This document shows, in pieces, positions 7,891 through 17,530 of a stretch of DNA of 64,000 nucleotides. Each line of letters opens with the position of its first letter. Positions within the stretch are counted from its first letter, which is position 1. A program made the translations under genes and the position numbers. Origin of the DNA: Streptomyces lucensis JCM 4490 (GTDB lineage: Bacteria > Actinomycetota > Actinomycetes > Streptomycetales > Streptomycetaceae); NCBI RefSeq assembly GCF_014650035.1, contig NZ_BMUE01000012.1, positions 62,001-126,000 on the forward strand, given 5' to 3'. The notes below the pieces were generated by a model. It had not been told where the DNA came from. It did no database searches and worked only from the letters and a program-made list of their open reading frames with translations.

Positions 7891-10275
7891 TCAGCCCCGC
7901 TGTCCCGACGGCCGGCGCAGCGCCGGCCGGGCCGCCGCGACCCGCCTGGTCAGCGCCGACCAGCGGGCCGACACCGCCCACAGCACACGGACGGCCGAGC
8001 GGGGCAGGAACAGGGCCCGCAGCCGCGTCCGGGCGCTCGCCGTGCCGCGCAGCGCCGCGATCACCCGGCGCACGTCCGCCGCCGCACCAGCCGCCGGGCT
8101 CGGCCGGGGCGCGTAGAGCACCTGTTCCACCGCGTCCGCCACCCGGTGCACCGCGGCCTCGGCCGCCTGGTCCAGCCGGCCGAGCCGGACGACCCGGGCG
8201 GCGGCCCGGCGCGGGGTCAGCGAGTCGTCGGGTGCGATGCCGTGGTCCCAGGCGCTGTCGGTCAGCTCCTGCCAGACGGCCAGGGTGTGCGCCGCCGCGT
8301 CCTGCGCGGTCCGCCCGTGCGCACCAAGCCGCAGCGAGCGCACCCTGGTCCGCCACAGCAGCGGCGACAGCGGAACGGCCAGCGTCGCGAGGACGGCGAG
8401 CCCGGTCAGCAGGTACCACCACGGGCCCGAGCCGCCGCCCCCGCTGTGCGGGGCCACCGCGGCCGAGGGGCTGTCGCAGGCGTCCGGCTTGCGCGGCTCG
8501 CCGGTGCAGCTCTCGCTCGGCGAGGCGGCCGCCGAGGGCGCCGAGGACGCGTTCCTGGACGGCAGCGCCGGATCCGGCTGCGAGGTGCCGGGCGTGTCGG
8601 GGAGGGTGTACGACGGCGTGGTGCCACGGGTGGGCGTCGGCTCGAAGCGGGTCCAGCCCACGCCCTCGAAGTACAGCTCGGGCCAGGCGTGCGCGTCCCG
8701 CTGGCTCACCGCGACCGTGCCGTCGGCCTGCGGGGTTCCGGGCGCGAAGCCGACCGCCACCCGGGCCGGGATGCCGAGCGTGCGGGCCATCGCCGCCATC
8801 GTGAACGAGAAGTGGACGCAGAAGCCCTGCTTCTTCTTCAGGAACGTCGCGATGGCGCCGGGGCCCTGGCCGACCTTCACGCTGGTGTCGTACTGGAACC
8901 CGCCGTTGACCGCGAAGTAGTCCTGCAGCTCGACGGCCTGCTGGTAGTGGCTCGTGGCCCCCGAGGTGATCCGCCGGGCGGTGCGGGCCACCACGCTCGG
9001 CAGCGCGGAGGGCACCTTGGTGTACTCACGCAGCAGGGCCGCCGCCGGCTCCGGCGCGGCGGCCAGCTGCCGCGCGGTCGGCCGCACGGCCAGGCTGGTC
9101 ACCTGGTAGGTGGCGCCCCGGGTGCTCTGGCCGTGGTCCCCGACGAGCGTCATGCCGATCGGCTCGTACCGCCAGCGGCCGCTGACCTGCACCGAGCTCG
9201 GCGGGTAGGGCATCGGCAGCCAGTTCTGGGCGTACCAGTTCGCCGCCGTGACCGTCGTGCGGACCTTCGCGCGCTTGACGTCCGTCCCCAGCCCGGCCGG
9301 CGTGGGGAACACCTCCGGGACCCCGACGATGTGCCGCTGGGCCGGTTTCCAGGTGGTGCCGTCGAAGTCGTCGAGCGAGACGATCCGCAGGTACAGGTCC
9401 GAGAAGTCGGTCGTGCTGGTCTTCAGGGTCAGCACCTGCCGGTCGTCGTCCGTGTTCAGATCGTCGCGCAGCGACACCAGCGGGTTGACCGCGGAGACCG
9501 TGCCCCCGTCGCCGTTCCCCGGACCCACCCCCGCGCCGGCGACGTCCAGCAGTCCGCCCTGCATCGCGGGCAGCGCCAGCGGCACCACCAGAGCGACGCC
9601 GAGCGCGACCGCGCCGATCCGGCGTCCGGTGCGCACGGGCGCCCCCGCCGGGGAGTCCACGGCGCCGGGGGAGCCGGGCGCCGCGCCGAAGACCCGGCCC
9701 CACTGGGCGAGCCGGTCCCGGCCCTCCGCGAGCAGCAGCATCAGGTAGCCGGCCGCCGCGACCAGGAACCACAGCCAGTCGGCCGCGCCGTCGGACAGCC
9801 CCGCGGCCACCGAGTACAGCGCGAGCAGGGGCAGCCCGGCGGGCGCCGCGCTGCGGAAGGTCACCGCGAGCGTGTCGACCAGCAGTCCGATCAGCAGCAC
9901 ACCGCCGATCAGCATCAGCTCGATGCCGTCGGTGAGCGGCGCGGGTATCGCGTACCGGTTGACGTCGTCCGAGCCCTGCTGGAACAGGTCGGCCAGGTAC
10001 CGGAAGGCGTCCGGGCCGGGGATCACACCGGCGACCGCGTGCTCCCGGGCGAAGACCAGGGTGAGCAGCACCAGGGTGACCAGCGCCTGCGCCGCCACCG
10101 TCAGCGGCCTGCCCAGCGGCACCCGCCGGGCCGCCGCGCCCACCCCGGTCTGCACGGCCACGAGCGGCGCCAGGAGCAGCAGCCAGGTCGGCTCCGCCAC
10201 CAGCGGCAGCAGCGCGCACGACGCCATCAGCGTGGCCGCGGCGGAACACAGGGCCAGTCGTGCCCGTCCGCTCAT
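7891..10275 (-). CDS. TgpA-like transglutaminase/protease membrane protein
   Basis: A 794-aa protein. About six hydrophobic segments fill residues 1-210 (DUF3488/TgpA N-terminal region), followed by an extracytoplasmic transglutaminase-like domain. The catalytic Cys is in QGFCVHFS and the His in RDAHAWPELYF, and WTRFEPTP closes the fold. A low-complexity Ser/Pro/Ala stretch, one more membrane segment and a cytoplasmic tail follow. The ATG at 10275 overlaps the DUF58 stop by 4 nt (ATGA), showing tight coupling. In actinobacteria this gene, a DUF58 gene and a MoxR ATPase form a conserved set, probably acting on the cell envelope or surface proteins. The exact reaction is not established. Confidence 0.9.
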   Translation of the reverse strand: MSGRARLALCSAAATLMASCALLPLVAEPTWLLLLAPLVAVQTGVGAAARRVPLGRPLTVAAQALVTLVLLTLVFAREHAVAGVIPGPDAFRYLADLFQQGSDDVNRYAIPAPLTDGIELMLIGGVLLIGLLVDTLAVTFRSAAPAGLPLLALYSVAAGLSDGAADWLWFLVAAAGYLMLLLAEGRDRLAQWGRVFGAAPGSPGAVDSPAGAPVRTGRRIGAVALGVALVVPLALPAMQGGLLDVAGAGVGPGNGDGGTVSAVNPLVSLRDDLNTDDDRQVLTLKTSTTDFSDLYLRIVSLDDFDGTTWKPAQRHIVGVPEVFPTPAGLGTDVKRAKVRTTVTAANWYAQNWLPMPYPPSSVQVSGRWRYEPIGMTLVGDHGQSTRGATYQVTSLAVRPTARQLAAAPEPAAALLREYTKVPSALPSVVARTARRITSGATSHYQQAVELQDYFAVNGGFQYDTSVKVGQGPGAIATFLKKKQGFCVHFSFTMAAMARTLGIPARVAVGFAPGTPQADGTVAVSQRDAHAWPELYFEGVGWTRFEPTPTRGTTPSYTLPDTPGTSQPDPALPSRNASSAPSAAASPSESCTGEPRKPDACDSPSAAVAPHSGGGGSGPWWYLLTGLAVLATLAVPLSPLLWRTRVRSLRLGAHGRTAQDAAAHTLAVWQELTDSAWDHGIAPDDSLTPRRAAARVVRLGRLDQAAEAAVHRVADAVEQVLYAPRPSPAAGAAADVRRVIAALRGTASARTRLRALFLPRSAVRVLWAVSARWSALTRRVAAARPALRRPSGQRG

Positions 10276-11632
10276 CCCAGTGCCTCCCCGTTCACCGCGG
10301 CCAGACCCGAGCGCTCCCGGTCCGCCTGCCGCCACAGATCGTTCAGCGGTGCGCCGCGCGGCACGCTCAGCGCCGTCCAGCCCGCCTCGCGCAGCATGCG
10401 CAGCCGCTCCGCGTGCCGGTCGCCCGGCCGGGGCACGTCGGCCGCCTCCCGCACCCAGGTGTCCGGGTCCAGGACGAAGGCGACGGCACCGCCGCTGCGC
10501 CGGCTCATCTTGGCGACCGTCGTGGCCTGCTCCTCGTCCAGGTCGCCGAGGAAGGCGATCAGCAGCCCCTCGTTGCCGCCGCGCAGCACGTCGTAGGCCC
10601 GGGACAGGCCGGTGCCGTCGGAGTGGTCGACCACCGCGAGGGTGTCCATCATCAGCCCGGCCGCGTCCGCGGTCTCCTGCCCGGAGCCCGCGAACCCCTC
10701 GGCGCCCTCACCGGGCACCGAGCTGCCACCGTCCGTCAGCAGGCGGACCGAGAAGCCGCGTTCGAGCATGTGCACCAGGACCGAGGCGGCGCCCGAGACC
10801 GCCCACTCGAACGCCGAGTCGGGTCCCGCGCCCTCGTAGGCGCCGCCCCGGGTGTCCAGCAGCACGGTGCAGCGGGAGCGCCGGGGCTGCTCCTCGCGGC
10901 GCACCATCAGCTCGCCGTAGCGCGCGGTGGAGCGCCAGTGCACCCGGCGCAGGTCGTCGCCGTAGCGGTACCCGCGGGGGATCACGTCGTCCTCGCCCGC
11001 GAGGGCCAGCGAGCGCCGGCGCCCGTCGCCGTAGCCCTTGGCCTCGCCGCTGAACCGGACCGGTGGCAGCGGCTCCACGCGCGGGATGACGGTCAGCGTG
11101 TCGTACGTGGAGAAGGAGCGGGTCAGCTCGCACATCCCGAAGGGGTCCGTGAGCCGCAGCTGCAGCGGGCCCAGCGGGTAACGGCCGCGCAGGTCGGAGC
11201 GGACCCGGTAGGACACCTCGCGGCGGCCGCCCGCCTCCACCCGGTCCAGCACGAACCGGGGCCGCGGCCCGAGGACGTAGGGCACCCGGTCCTGCAGCAT
11301 CAGCAGGCCGGTGGGCAGCCGGGAGACGTTGTCCACGCGCAGGTGCACCCGGGCCTCGCTGCCGGCCGGGACGCGCGCGGGGGCGAGGCGGCGGCTGCCG
11401 GCCACCCGGTAGCGCGTGCGGTACAGCACCGTCGAGCAGATCAGCGGCAGCGCGGCCAGCAGCAGACCGACCCGCAGCAGATCGCTCTGCCCCAGGACGT
11501 ACGCGCACACGGCGGCGGCGATCCCCGCCGCCAGGAAGGACCGGCCGCGGGTGGTGAGCCCCGCGAGGGCCGTGCGGACACCGCCCGCCTCCCCTCGGTC
11601 GGCCTCCGCCCCTCCCGTCCCCCCGTCGTTCA

Positions 11633-11633
<1 letters not shown>
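10272..11633 (-). CDS. DUF58 domain protein
   Basis: A 453-aa protein with two N-terminal membrane segments (about residues 30-70), a beta-rich middle, and the DUF58 core (PRGYRYGDDLRRVHWRSTARYGELMVRREEQP). A von Willebrand A-like region with VLLDTRGGAY follows. The ATG at 11633 has GGAG six nt upstream and overlaps the MoxR stop by one base (TGATG). A GTG three bases earlier is less well spaced. DUF58 proteins pair with MoxR AAA+ ATPases, probably as clients or adaptors. The neighbouring transglutaminase completes the set. Confidence 0.88.
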
Positions 11634-12709
<1,076 letters not shown>

Positions 12710-12783
12710 CCCGGCCCTCCTCGGCCCGTTCTTCCGGGCCGCCGCTCTGCGTTGCGAAACCGGCCCACCCCAAACACGGACAC

Positions 12784-12805
12784 CACGCGGAATCGGTTCC
12801 GCGTG
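12784..12805. promoter_or_regulatory. Inverted repeat upstream of the MoxR operon
   Basis: CACGCGGAA and TTCCGCGTG are perfect 9-bp arms around a 4-nt centre, 75 to 96 nt upstream of the MoxR start. The size suits a dimeric repressor or activator. No candidate regulator is encoded beside it. Confidence 0.45.
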
Positions 12806-12972
12806 ACGTCACACCCCGCATTCTTGCTGCCGTTACCGATTCGTGTCACTCGCCTGCGGACAACTGCCCGCACGATGTCGGTCTTACGGCCGTTTCGACC
12901 GCCGATTCGACAACCGTAGGACGAAACGCCCGCAGCCGTACGGTCGCGGCGCCCGCCGCCGTACGGCGAAAC

Positions 12973-13008
12973 GCCCGCGCGGCGCGGGAGTGTCCGCGCC
13001 GCGCGGGC
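12973..13008 (-). terminator. Stem-loop terminator after carbonic anhydrase
   Basis: Perfect 15-bp GC-only arms (12973-12987 and 12994-13008) enclose GAGTGT, 30 nt past the carbonic anhydrase stop on the minus strand. There is no long U-tract. Confidence 0.7.
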
Positions 13009-13038
13009 AGCGGCCCGGGAGCCGGCCGGCGAGCCGGG

Positions 13039-13584
13039 TCAGGCGGGGTCGATCTCGCGCAGCCGGCCGGTCCTGACGTCGAAGACGAAACCGCGCACGT
13101 CCTCGGTGTGCAGCAGGAACGGCGAGGTGCGCACGCGCGCCATCGACTGCCGCACGTCCTGGTCGACGTCCCGGAAGGCCTCCACGGCCCAGGCGGGGCG
13201 CTGGCCGACCTCCAGCTCCAGGTCGTGCCGGAAGTCCTCGGTGATGGACTCCATGCCGCACCCGGTGTGGTGGATCAGCACGACGCTGCGGGTGCCGAGG
13301 GCCCGCTGGCTGATGGTCAGGGAGCGGATCACGTCGTCGGTCACCACTCCGCCCGCGTTGCGGATGGTGTGACAGTCGCCGAGCTGAAGGCCGAGGGCCT
13401 TGTGCAGGTCGAGGCGGGCGTCCATACAGGCCACGACCGCGACACGGAGCACCGGGCGGGCGTCCATGCCCGGGTCGGTGAACGCGGCGGCGTAGCGCTC
13501 ATTGGCGTCGACGAGGCGGTCCGTGACGGTGCCGTCCGTTATGGCGCCTTCGGACCCGGCGGGAGCTGCTGCGGAAGTCGTCAT
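13039..13584 (-). CDS. Beta-class carbonic anhydrase
   Basis: A 181-aa protein with the beta-carbonic anhydrase zinc site. Cys53 lies in ACMDARLD, and His106-x2-Cys109 in HHTGCG. The Asp55-Arg57 dyad is present. The enzyme interconverts CO2 and bicarbonate in the cytoplasm, supplying bicarbonate to carboxylases and helping pH balance. The ATG at 13584 gives a compact family-sized protein; another ATG at 13605 is in frame and neither has a strong ribosome site. It is divergent from the division cluster and shares the 388-nt gap with it. Confidence 0.9.
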   Translation of the reverse strand: MTTSAAAPAGSEGAITDGTVTDRLVDANERYAAAFTDPGMDARPVLRVAVVACMDARLDLHKALGLQLGDCHTIRNAGGVVTDDVIRSLTISQRALGTRSVVLIHHTGCGMESITEDFRHDLELEVGQRPAWAVEAFRDVDQDVRQSMARVRTSPFLLHTEDVRGFVFDVRTGRLREIDPA

Positions 13585-13726
13585 ACCCAAGACCGTACTG
13601 GTCATCCGCGTTCCGGTCCTGCTGTGAGAGCGGACAAAGAACGCCATCGTGGCTTGTTGTGAGCGACTCCACACGGCCGGCGAATGCCCGGGAACCGCTC
13701 TGTCGGGCGACGCGCAGGCCGGTTGA

Positions 13727-13754
13727 TTGACCGCGAGACAGGGTGGACTAAAGT
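13727..13754 (+). promoter_or_regulatory. Probable main promoter of the division/cell-wall cluster
   Basis: TTGACC (13727-13732) and TAAAGT (13749-13754) are 16 nt apart and are the best sigma-70 match between the carbonic anhydrase and rsmH. It would give a leader of about 210 nt before rsmH. No mraZ gene or repeated MraZ-type boxes are seen in this gap. Confidence 0.5.
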
Positions 13755-13972
13755 GACGCGAAGCGGGAGGCGCGGCTCTCCCTGCTGGTGAAGACCCCGG
13801 AGACCCCGGCACCCGCCCGGAACCGTCTCCCCACGTGCGCGGCGCGTACGTACGGCTCGGCCTCCTCCCGCTCCCGGTCGGCTGACGCTTCCGGCGCCGG
13901 CGGGCCTCCCCTTCACGGAGCGGGCGGGGACCCGGCGGTGCGTGCGGCCCGCGCCGGAAACGAGAGGCCCCC

Positions 13973-14929
13973 TTGAGCCACAGTCGACACGTCCCGGTGA
14001 TGCTCCAGCGGTGCCTGGATCTGCTGGCGCCCGCCCTGGAGCGGCCGGGGGCGGTGGTCGTCGACTGCACCCTCGGTCTCGGCGGCCACAGCGAGGCGCT
14101 GCTGAGCCGGTTCCCCGAGGCGCGGCTGATCGCCCTCGACCGGGACAAGGAGGCGCTGCGCCTGTCGGGTGAGCGGCTGGCGCCGTTCGGCGACCGCGCC
14201 ACCCTCGTGCACGCCGTCTACGACGAGCTGCCCGACGTCCTGCACCGGCTCCGCGTCGCGCGCGTGCAGGGCGTGCTGTTCGACCTCGGCGTCTCCTCCA
14301 TGCAGCTGGACGAGGCCGATCGCGGCTTCGCCTACGCCCAGGACGCGCCCCTGGACATGCGCATGGACCAGACGGCCGGCATCAGCGCCGCCGAGGTCCT
14401 CAACACCTACCCGGCGGGCGAACTGGTGCGCATCCTGCGCGCCTACGGCGAGGAGAAGCAGGCCAAGCGGATCGTGTCCGCGGTCGTCCGCGAGCGGGAG
14501 AAGGAGCCGTTCACCAACAGCGCCCGGCTCGTGGAGCTGATCCGCGACGCCCTGCCGCAGGCCGCCAAGCGCACCGGGGGCAATCCGGCCAAGCGAACCT
14601 TCCAGGCGCTGCGCATCGAGGTCAACGGCGAACTGTCCGTCCTGGAGCGGGCGATCCCGGCCGCGGTGAAGGCCCTCGACGTCGGCGGGCGCATCGCCGT
14701 GCTGTCGTACCACTCGCTCGAAGACCGCCTGGTCAAACAGGTGTTCGCGGCCGGGGCCGCGTCCACCGCGCCGCCCGGGCTGCCGGTCGTGCCCGAGCGC
14801 TACCAGCCGCGGCTCAAGCTGCTCACCCGAGGTGCCGAACTTCCCACCGAGGAAGAGGTCGCCGAGAACCGCCGGGCCGCGCCGGCGCGACTGCGGGGTG
14901 CCGAGCGCATCAGGGAGGATGCCGAGTGA
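13973..14929 (+). CDS. rsmH: 16S rRNA (cytosine(1402)-N(4))-methyltransferase RsmH
   Basis: A 318-aa protein, the usual family length (formerly MraW). The N-terminus HVPVMLQRCLDLL leads to the SAM-binding motif VVDCTLGLGGHSEALL and ALDRDKEAL. Later signatures are GVLFDLGVSSMQLDEADRGF and the C-terminal VLSYHSLEDRLVKQVF. The start is TTG at 13973, with GAGAGG five nt upstream; the protein aligns to the family from its first residues. RsmH methylates the decoding centre of 16S rRNA and is traditionally the first enzyme gene of dcw clusters. The next gene, ftsL, starts 42 nt later. Confidence 0.95.
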   Translation: MSHSRHVPVMLQRCLDLLAPALERPGAVVVDCTLGLGGHSEALLSRFPEARLIALDRDKEALRLSGERLAPFGDRATLVHAVYDELPDVLHRLRVARVQGVLFDLGVSSMQLDEADRGFAYAQDAPLDMRMDQTAGISAAEVLNTYPAGELVRILRAYGEEKQAKRIVSAVVREREKEPFTNSARLVELIRDALPQAAKRTGGNPAKRTFQALRIEVNGELSVLERAIPAAVKALDVGGRIAVLSYHSLEDRLVKQVFAAGAASTAPPGLPVVPERYQPRLKLLTRGAELPTEEEVAENRRAAPARLRGAERIREDAE

Positions 14930-14971
14930 GCGGGACGGGCCGGTCGGTCGCCCCACCCCACGGGGGGAGCG

Positions 14972-15529
14972 GTGAGTAGGAAACCCGAGCTGAAGGGGAG
15001 GGCGGCCCGGCTCGCGCGGCTCTTCCCGGCCGGCCGCGCCCGGGCGGCCCGCACCCCGTTCGTCCTGCTCGTCGTCCTGCTCCTCGGGGGTGGCCTCATC
15101 GGGCTGCTGGTGCTGAACTCCGCGCTCAGCGAAGGCTCGTTCAAACTCGCCGACCTGCGCAAGCGGACGAAGAACCTCACCGACGAGGAGCAGGCTCTTC
15201 AGCGCGACATCGACGCCTACTCGGCCCCCGACGCCCTCCAGCGCCGCGCCCGCGAACTCGGCATGGTCCCCGGCGGCGACCCGGCCTTCCTCGGCCCCGA
15301 CGGCAAGGTCAGGGGCGTCCCCAGCCCCGCCGCCGCCGAACCGGCCGCCCTCACCGACCCCCTGGCCCCGGAGGCGATGACCCCGGCCGTCGGCCCGTCC
15401 GCGGACCCCGCACCCACCGCCGCCGCGCCCCAGCCGCAGGACACCCCGGCCGCCTCCGCCCCGGCGACGGTCCAGGACGCGCAGTCCGCCACCCCCCAGC
15501 CCGCCTCCACCCCGACCCCCGGCAGGTGA
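14972..15529 (+). CDS. ftsL: Cell division protein FtsL
   Basis: A 185-aa single-pass protein. A basic cytoplasmic N-terminus precedes one membrane helix (about residues 29-50, FVLLVVLLLGGGLIGLLVL). A short coiled coil (LADLRKRTKNLTDEEQALQRDI) and the septal motif ALQRRARELGMVP follow. The tail from about residue 110 is Pro/Ala/Thr-rich and low complexity. FtsL works with the FtsQ/DivIC group to position and activate the FtsW-FtsI synthase. The GTG at 14972 follows a G-rich ribosome site, and the stop overlaps an upstream in-frame GTG of ftsI. Confidence 0.9.
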   Translation: MSRKPELKGRAARLARLFPAGRARAARTPFVLLVVLLLGGGLIGLLVLNSALSEGSFKLADLRKRTKNLTDEEQALQRDIDAYSAPDALQRRARELGMVPGGDPAFLGPDGKVRGVPSPAAAEPAALTDPLAPEAMTPAVGPSADPAPTAAAPQPQDTPAASAPATVQDAQSATPQPASTPTPGR

Positions 15530-15534
15530 CGGAA

Positions 15535-17499
15535 GTGACCGACAGGGAACCCCCGCGCCGCCGCGTGCCCGGGCCCGCCAAGCCTCCCCGGCCGCGGGGG
15601 GCCGTCCGGCGGCAGCCCGGGCCCGGCGCCCGTCCGGCCGGCCGGCCGCGCGGGGCCCGGCCCATGCCCCCGCCGCCGCTCCGGCTGGGCAGCCCCCGGC
15701 CCCGGCTGCGCATGGTCAGCCTCGCCCTGACCCTGGTGCTGCTGGCCTTCGTCGTACGGCTGCTCCAGGTCCAGGCGGTCGACGCGAGCGCCTACGCGGC
15801 ACGGGCCGAGCAGAACCGCTACGTGGTGCACACCCTGGCCGCCGAGCGCGGCGGGATCACCGACCGCAACGGTGTGGCCCTCGCCGTCAGCGAGGACGCG
15901 TACGACATCACGGCCGACCCGACGATGTTCAGCGCCAAGGAGCTGAAGATCGACGACGGTCCGGAACAGGCCGCCGCGCTGCTCGCGCCGATCCTCGGCG
16001 AGGACCAGGCCACGCTCGTCAAGAAGCTGCGGCCCCGGAACCCGGACTCCCGCTACGCCCGGCTCGCCACCCGGAAGACCCCGCAGGTCTGGAAGCAGAT
16101 CAAGGACCTCAAGAGCGCGCTCGCCAAGAAGGCCGGGACGGACCGCACCACCGTGAACGTGCTCGGCGGCGTCTTCGCCGACCCGAGCAGCCAGCGGGTG
16201 TACCCCAACCGCGACCTCGCCGCCGGGATACTGGGCTGGGTCAACGCCGACGGCCGGGGCGGCGGCGGCATCGAGCAGCAGCTGGACGAGCAGCTCTCCG
16301 GCAAGGCCGGCAAGGTCCGCTACGCCCAGTCCGGCGGCCGGGAGGTCCCCACGGCGGGGTCCACCGAGACGCCCGCCGTGCCCGGCTCCGACGTCGAGCT
16401 CACCATCGACCGCGACATCCAGTGGGCCGCGCAGAACGCCATCACCGAGCAGGTGAGGAAGTCCAAGGCGGACCGCGGTTACGTCATCGTCCAGGACACC
16501 CGCACCGGCCAGATCCTGGCCATGGCCAACTCGCCCGGCTTCGACCCCAATGACCTGTCGGACGCCGACGGCGACGCCATGGGCAACGCCTCCCTCCAGG
16601 ACGCCTACGAGCCCGGCTCCACGGCGAAGGTGATGTCGATGGCCGCCGTCCTCGAGCGCGGCGCGGCGACCCCGCTCACGCACGTCGTCGTCCCCAACCG
16701 GCTGCACCGCGGCGACCGCCTCTTCCAGGACGACATCGACCACGCCACCTGGTACCTCACGCTCAACGGCGTGCTCGCCAAGTCCAGCAACATCGGCACC
16801 ATCCTGGCCACCGGCGAACTCGGCCGGACGCAGCCCGAGGCGAACAAGGTCCTCTACTCGTACCTGCGCAAGTTCGGCATCGGCGACTACACCGGCCTCG
16901 GCTTCCCGGGCGAGACCCGCGGCATCCTCGCACCGCCGCACAAGTGGTCCACCTCGCAGCAGTACACGATCCCTTTCGGCCAGGGGTTCTCCATCAACGC
17001 CATGCAGGCCGCCTCCGTGTACTCGACCATCGCCAACGGCGGCGTCCGCGTCGAGCCGTCCCTGGTGCGCGGCACCAAGGGCGCCGACGGGCGCTTCACC
17101 CCGGCCCCGAAGCCCAAGCAGACCCGGGTGGTCAGCCCGAAGACCGCCAGGGCCCTCGCCCAGATGCTGGAGTCCGTGGTGGACGACGAGCAGGGCACCG
17201 GCATCAAGGCCCGCATCCCGGGGTACCGGGTCGCGGGCAAGACCGGCACGGCGAACCGCGTGGATCCGGCCACCGGCAGGTACCGCGGCTACACCTCTTC
17301 GTTCGCCGGATTCGCACCCGCGGACAACCCGCGCGTCACCGTCTACTGCGCCATCCAGAACGCCACCGAGGGCAGCTACTTCGGCGGCCAGATCTGTGGC
17401 CCCATCTACAAGCAGGTGATGGAGTTCGCCCTGAAGACCCTCCAGGTCCCCCCGACCGGGGCGAGGGCCGCGAACCTGCCCGTCGACTACAAGCCCTGA
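15535..17499 (+). CDS. ftsI: Septal peptidoglycan transpeptidase FtsI (PBP)
   Basis: A 654-aa class B penicillin-binding protein. A Pro/Arg-rich cytoplasmic stretch precedes one membrane anchor (about residues 58-78). The dimerisation domain and the transpeptidase domain follow, with the SxxK serine in STAK at about 362, SSN at 417-419 and KTG at 569-571. It cross-links glycan strands at the septum and is the target of beta-lactams. AGGTGA lies five nt before GTG 15535, matching the 16S rRNA tail. An in-frame GTG at 15526 overlaps the ftsL stop and is the alternative start. Its partner glycosyltransferase is FtsW, encoded at 23145. Confidence 0.95.
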   Translation: MTDREPPRRRVPGPAKPPRPRGAVRRQPGPGARPAGRPRGARPMPPPPLRLGSPRPRLRMVSLALTLVLLAFVVRLLQVQAVDASAYAARAEQNRYVVHTLAAERGGITDRNGVALAVSEDAYDITADPTMFSAKELKIDDGPEQAAALLAPILGEDQATLVKKLRPRNPDSRYARLATRKTPQVWKQIKDLKSALAKKAGTDRTTVNVLGGVFADPSSQRVYPNRDLAAGILGWVNADGRGGGGIEQQLDEQLSGKAGKVRYAQSGGREVPTAGSTETPAVPGSDVELTIDRDIQWAAQNAITEQVRKSKADRGYVIVQDTRTGQILAMANSPGFDPNDLSDADGDAMGNASLQDAYEPGSTAKVMSMAAVLERGAATPLTHVVVPNRLHRGDRLFQDDIDHATWYLTLNGVLAKSSNIGTILATGELGRTQPEANKVLYSYLRKFGIGDYTGLGFPGETRGILAPPHKWSTSQQYTIPFGQGFSINAMQAASVYSTIANGGVRVEPSLVRGTKGADGRFTPAPKPKQTRVVSPKTARALAQMLESVVDDEQGTGIKARIPGYRVAGKTGTANRVDPATGRYRGYTSSFAGFAPADNPRVTVYCAIQNATEGSYFGGQICGPIYKQVMEFALKTLQVPPTGARAANLPVDYKP

Positions 17500-17530
17500 T
17501 CAGCACCTCGGAAACACCAGGAACGAACTC

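Noticed and set aside
7855..10596. 913-codon plus-strand ORF
   Set aside because: Antisense to the transglutaminase gene; no domain and unusual composition.
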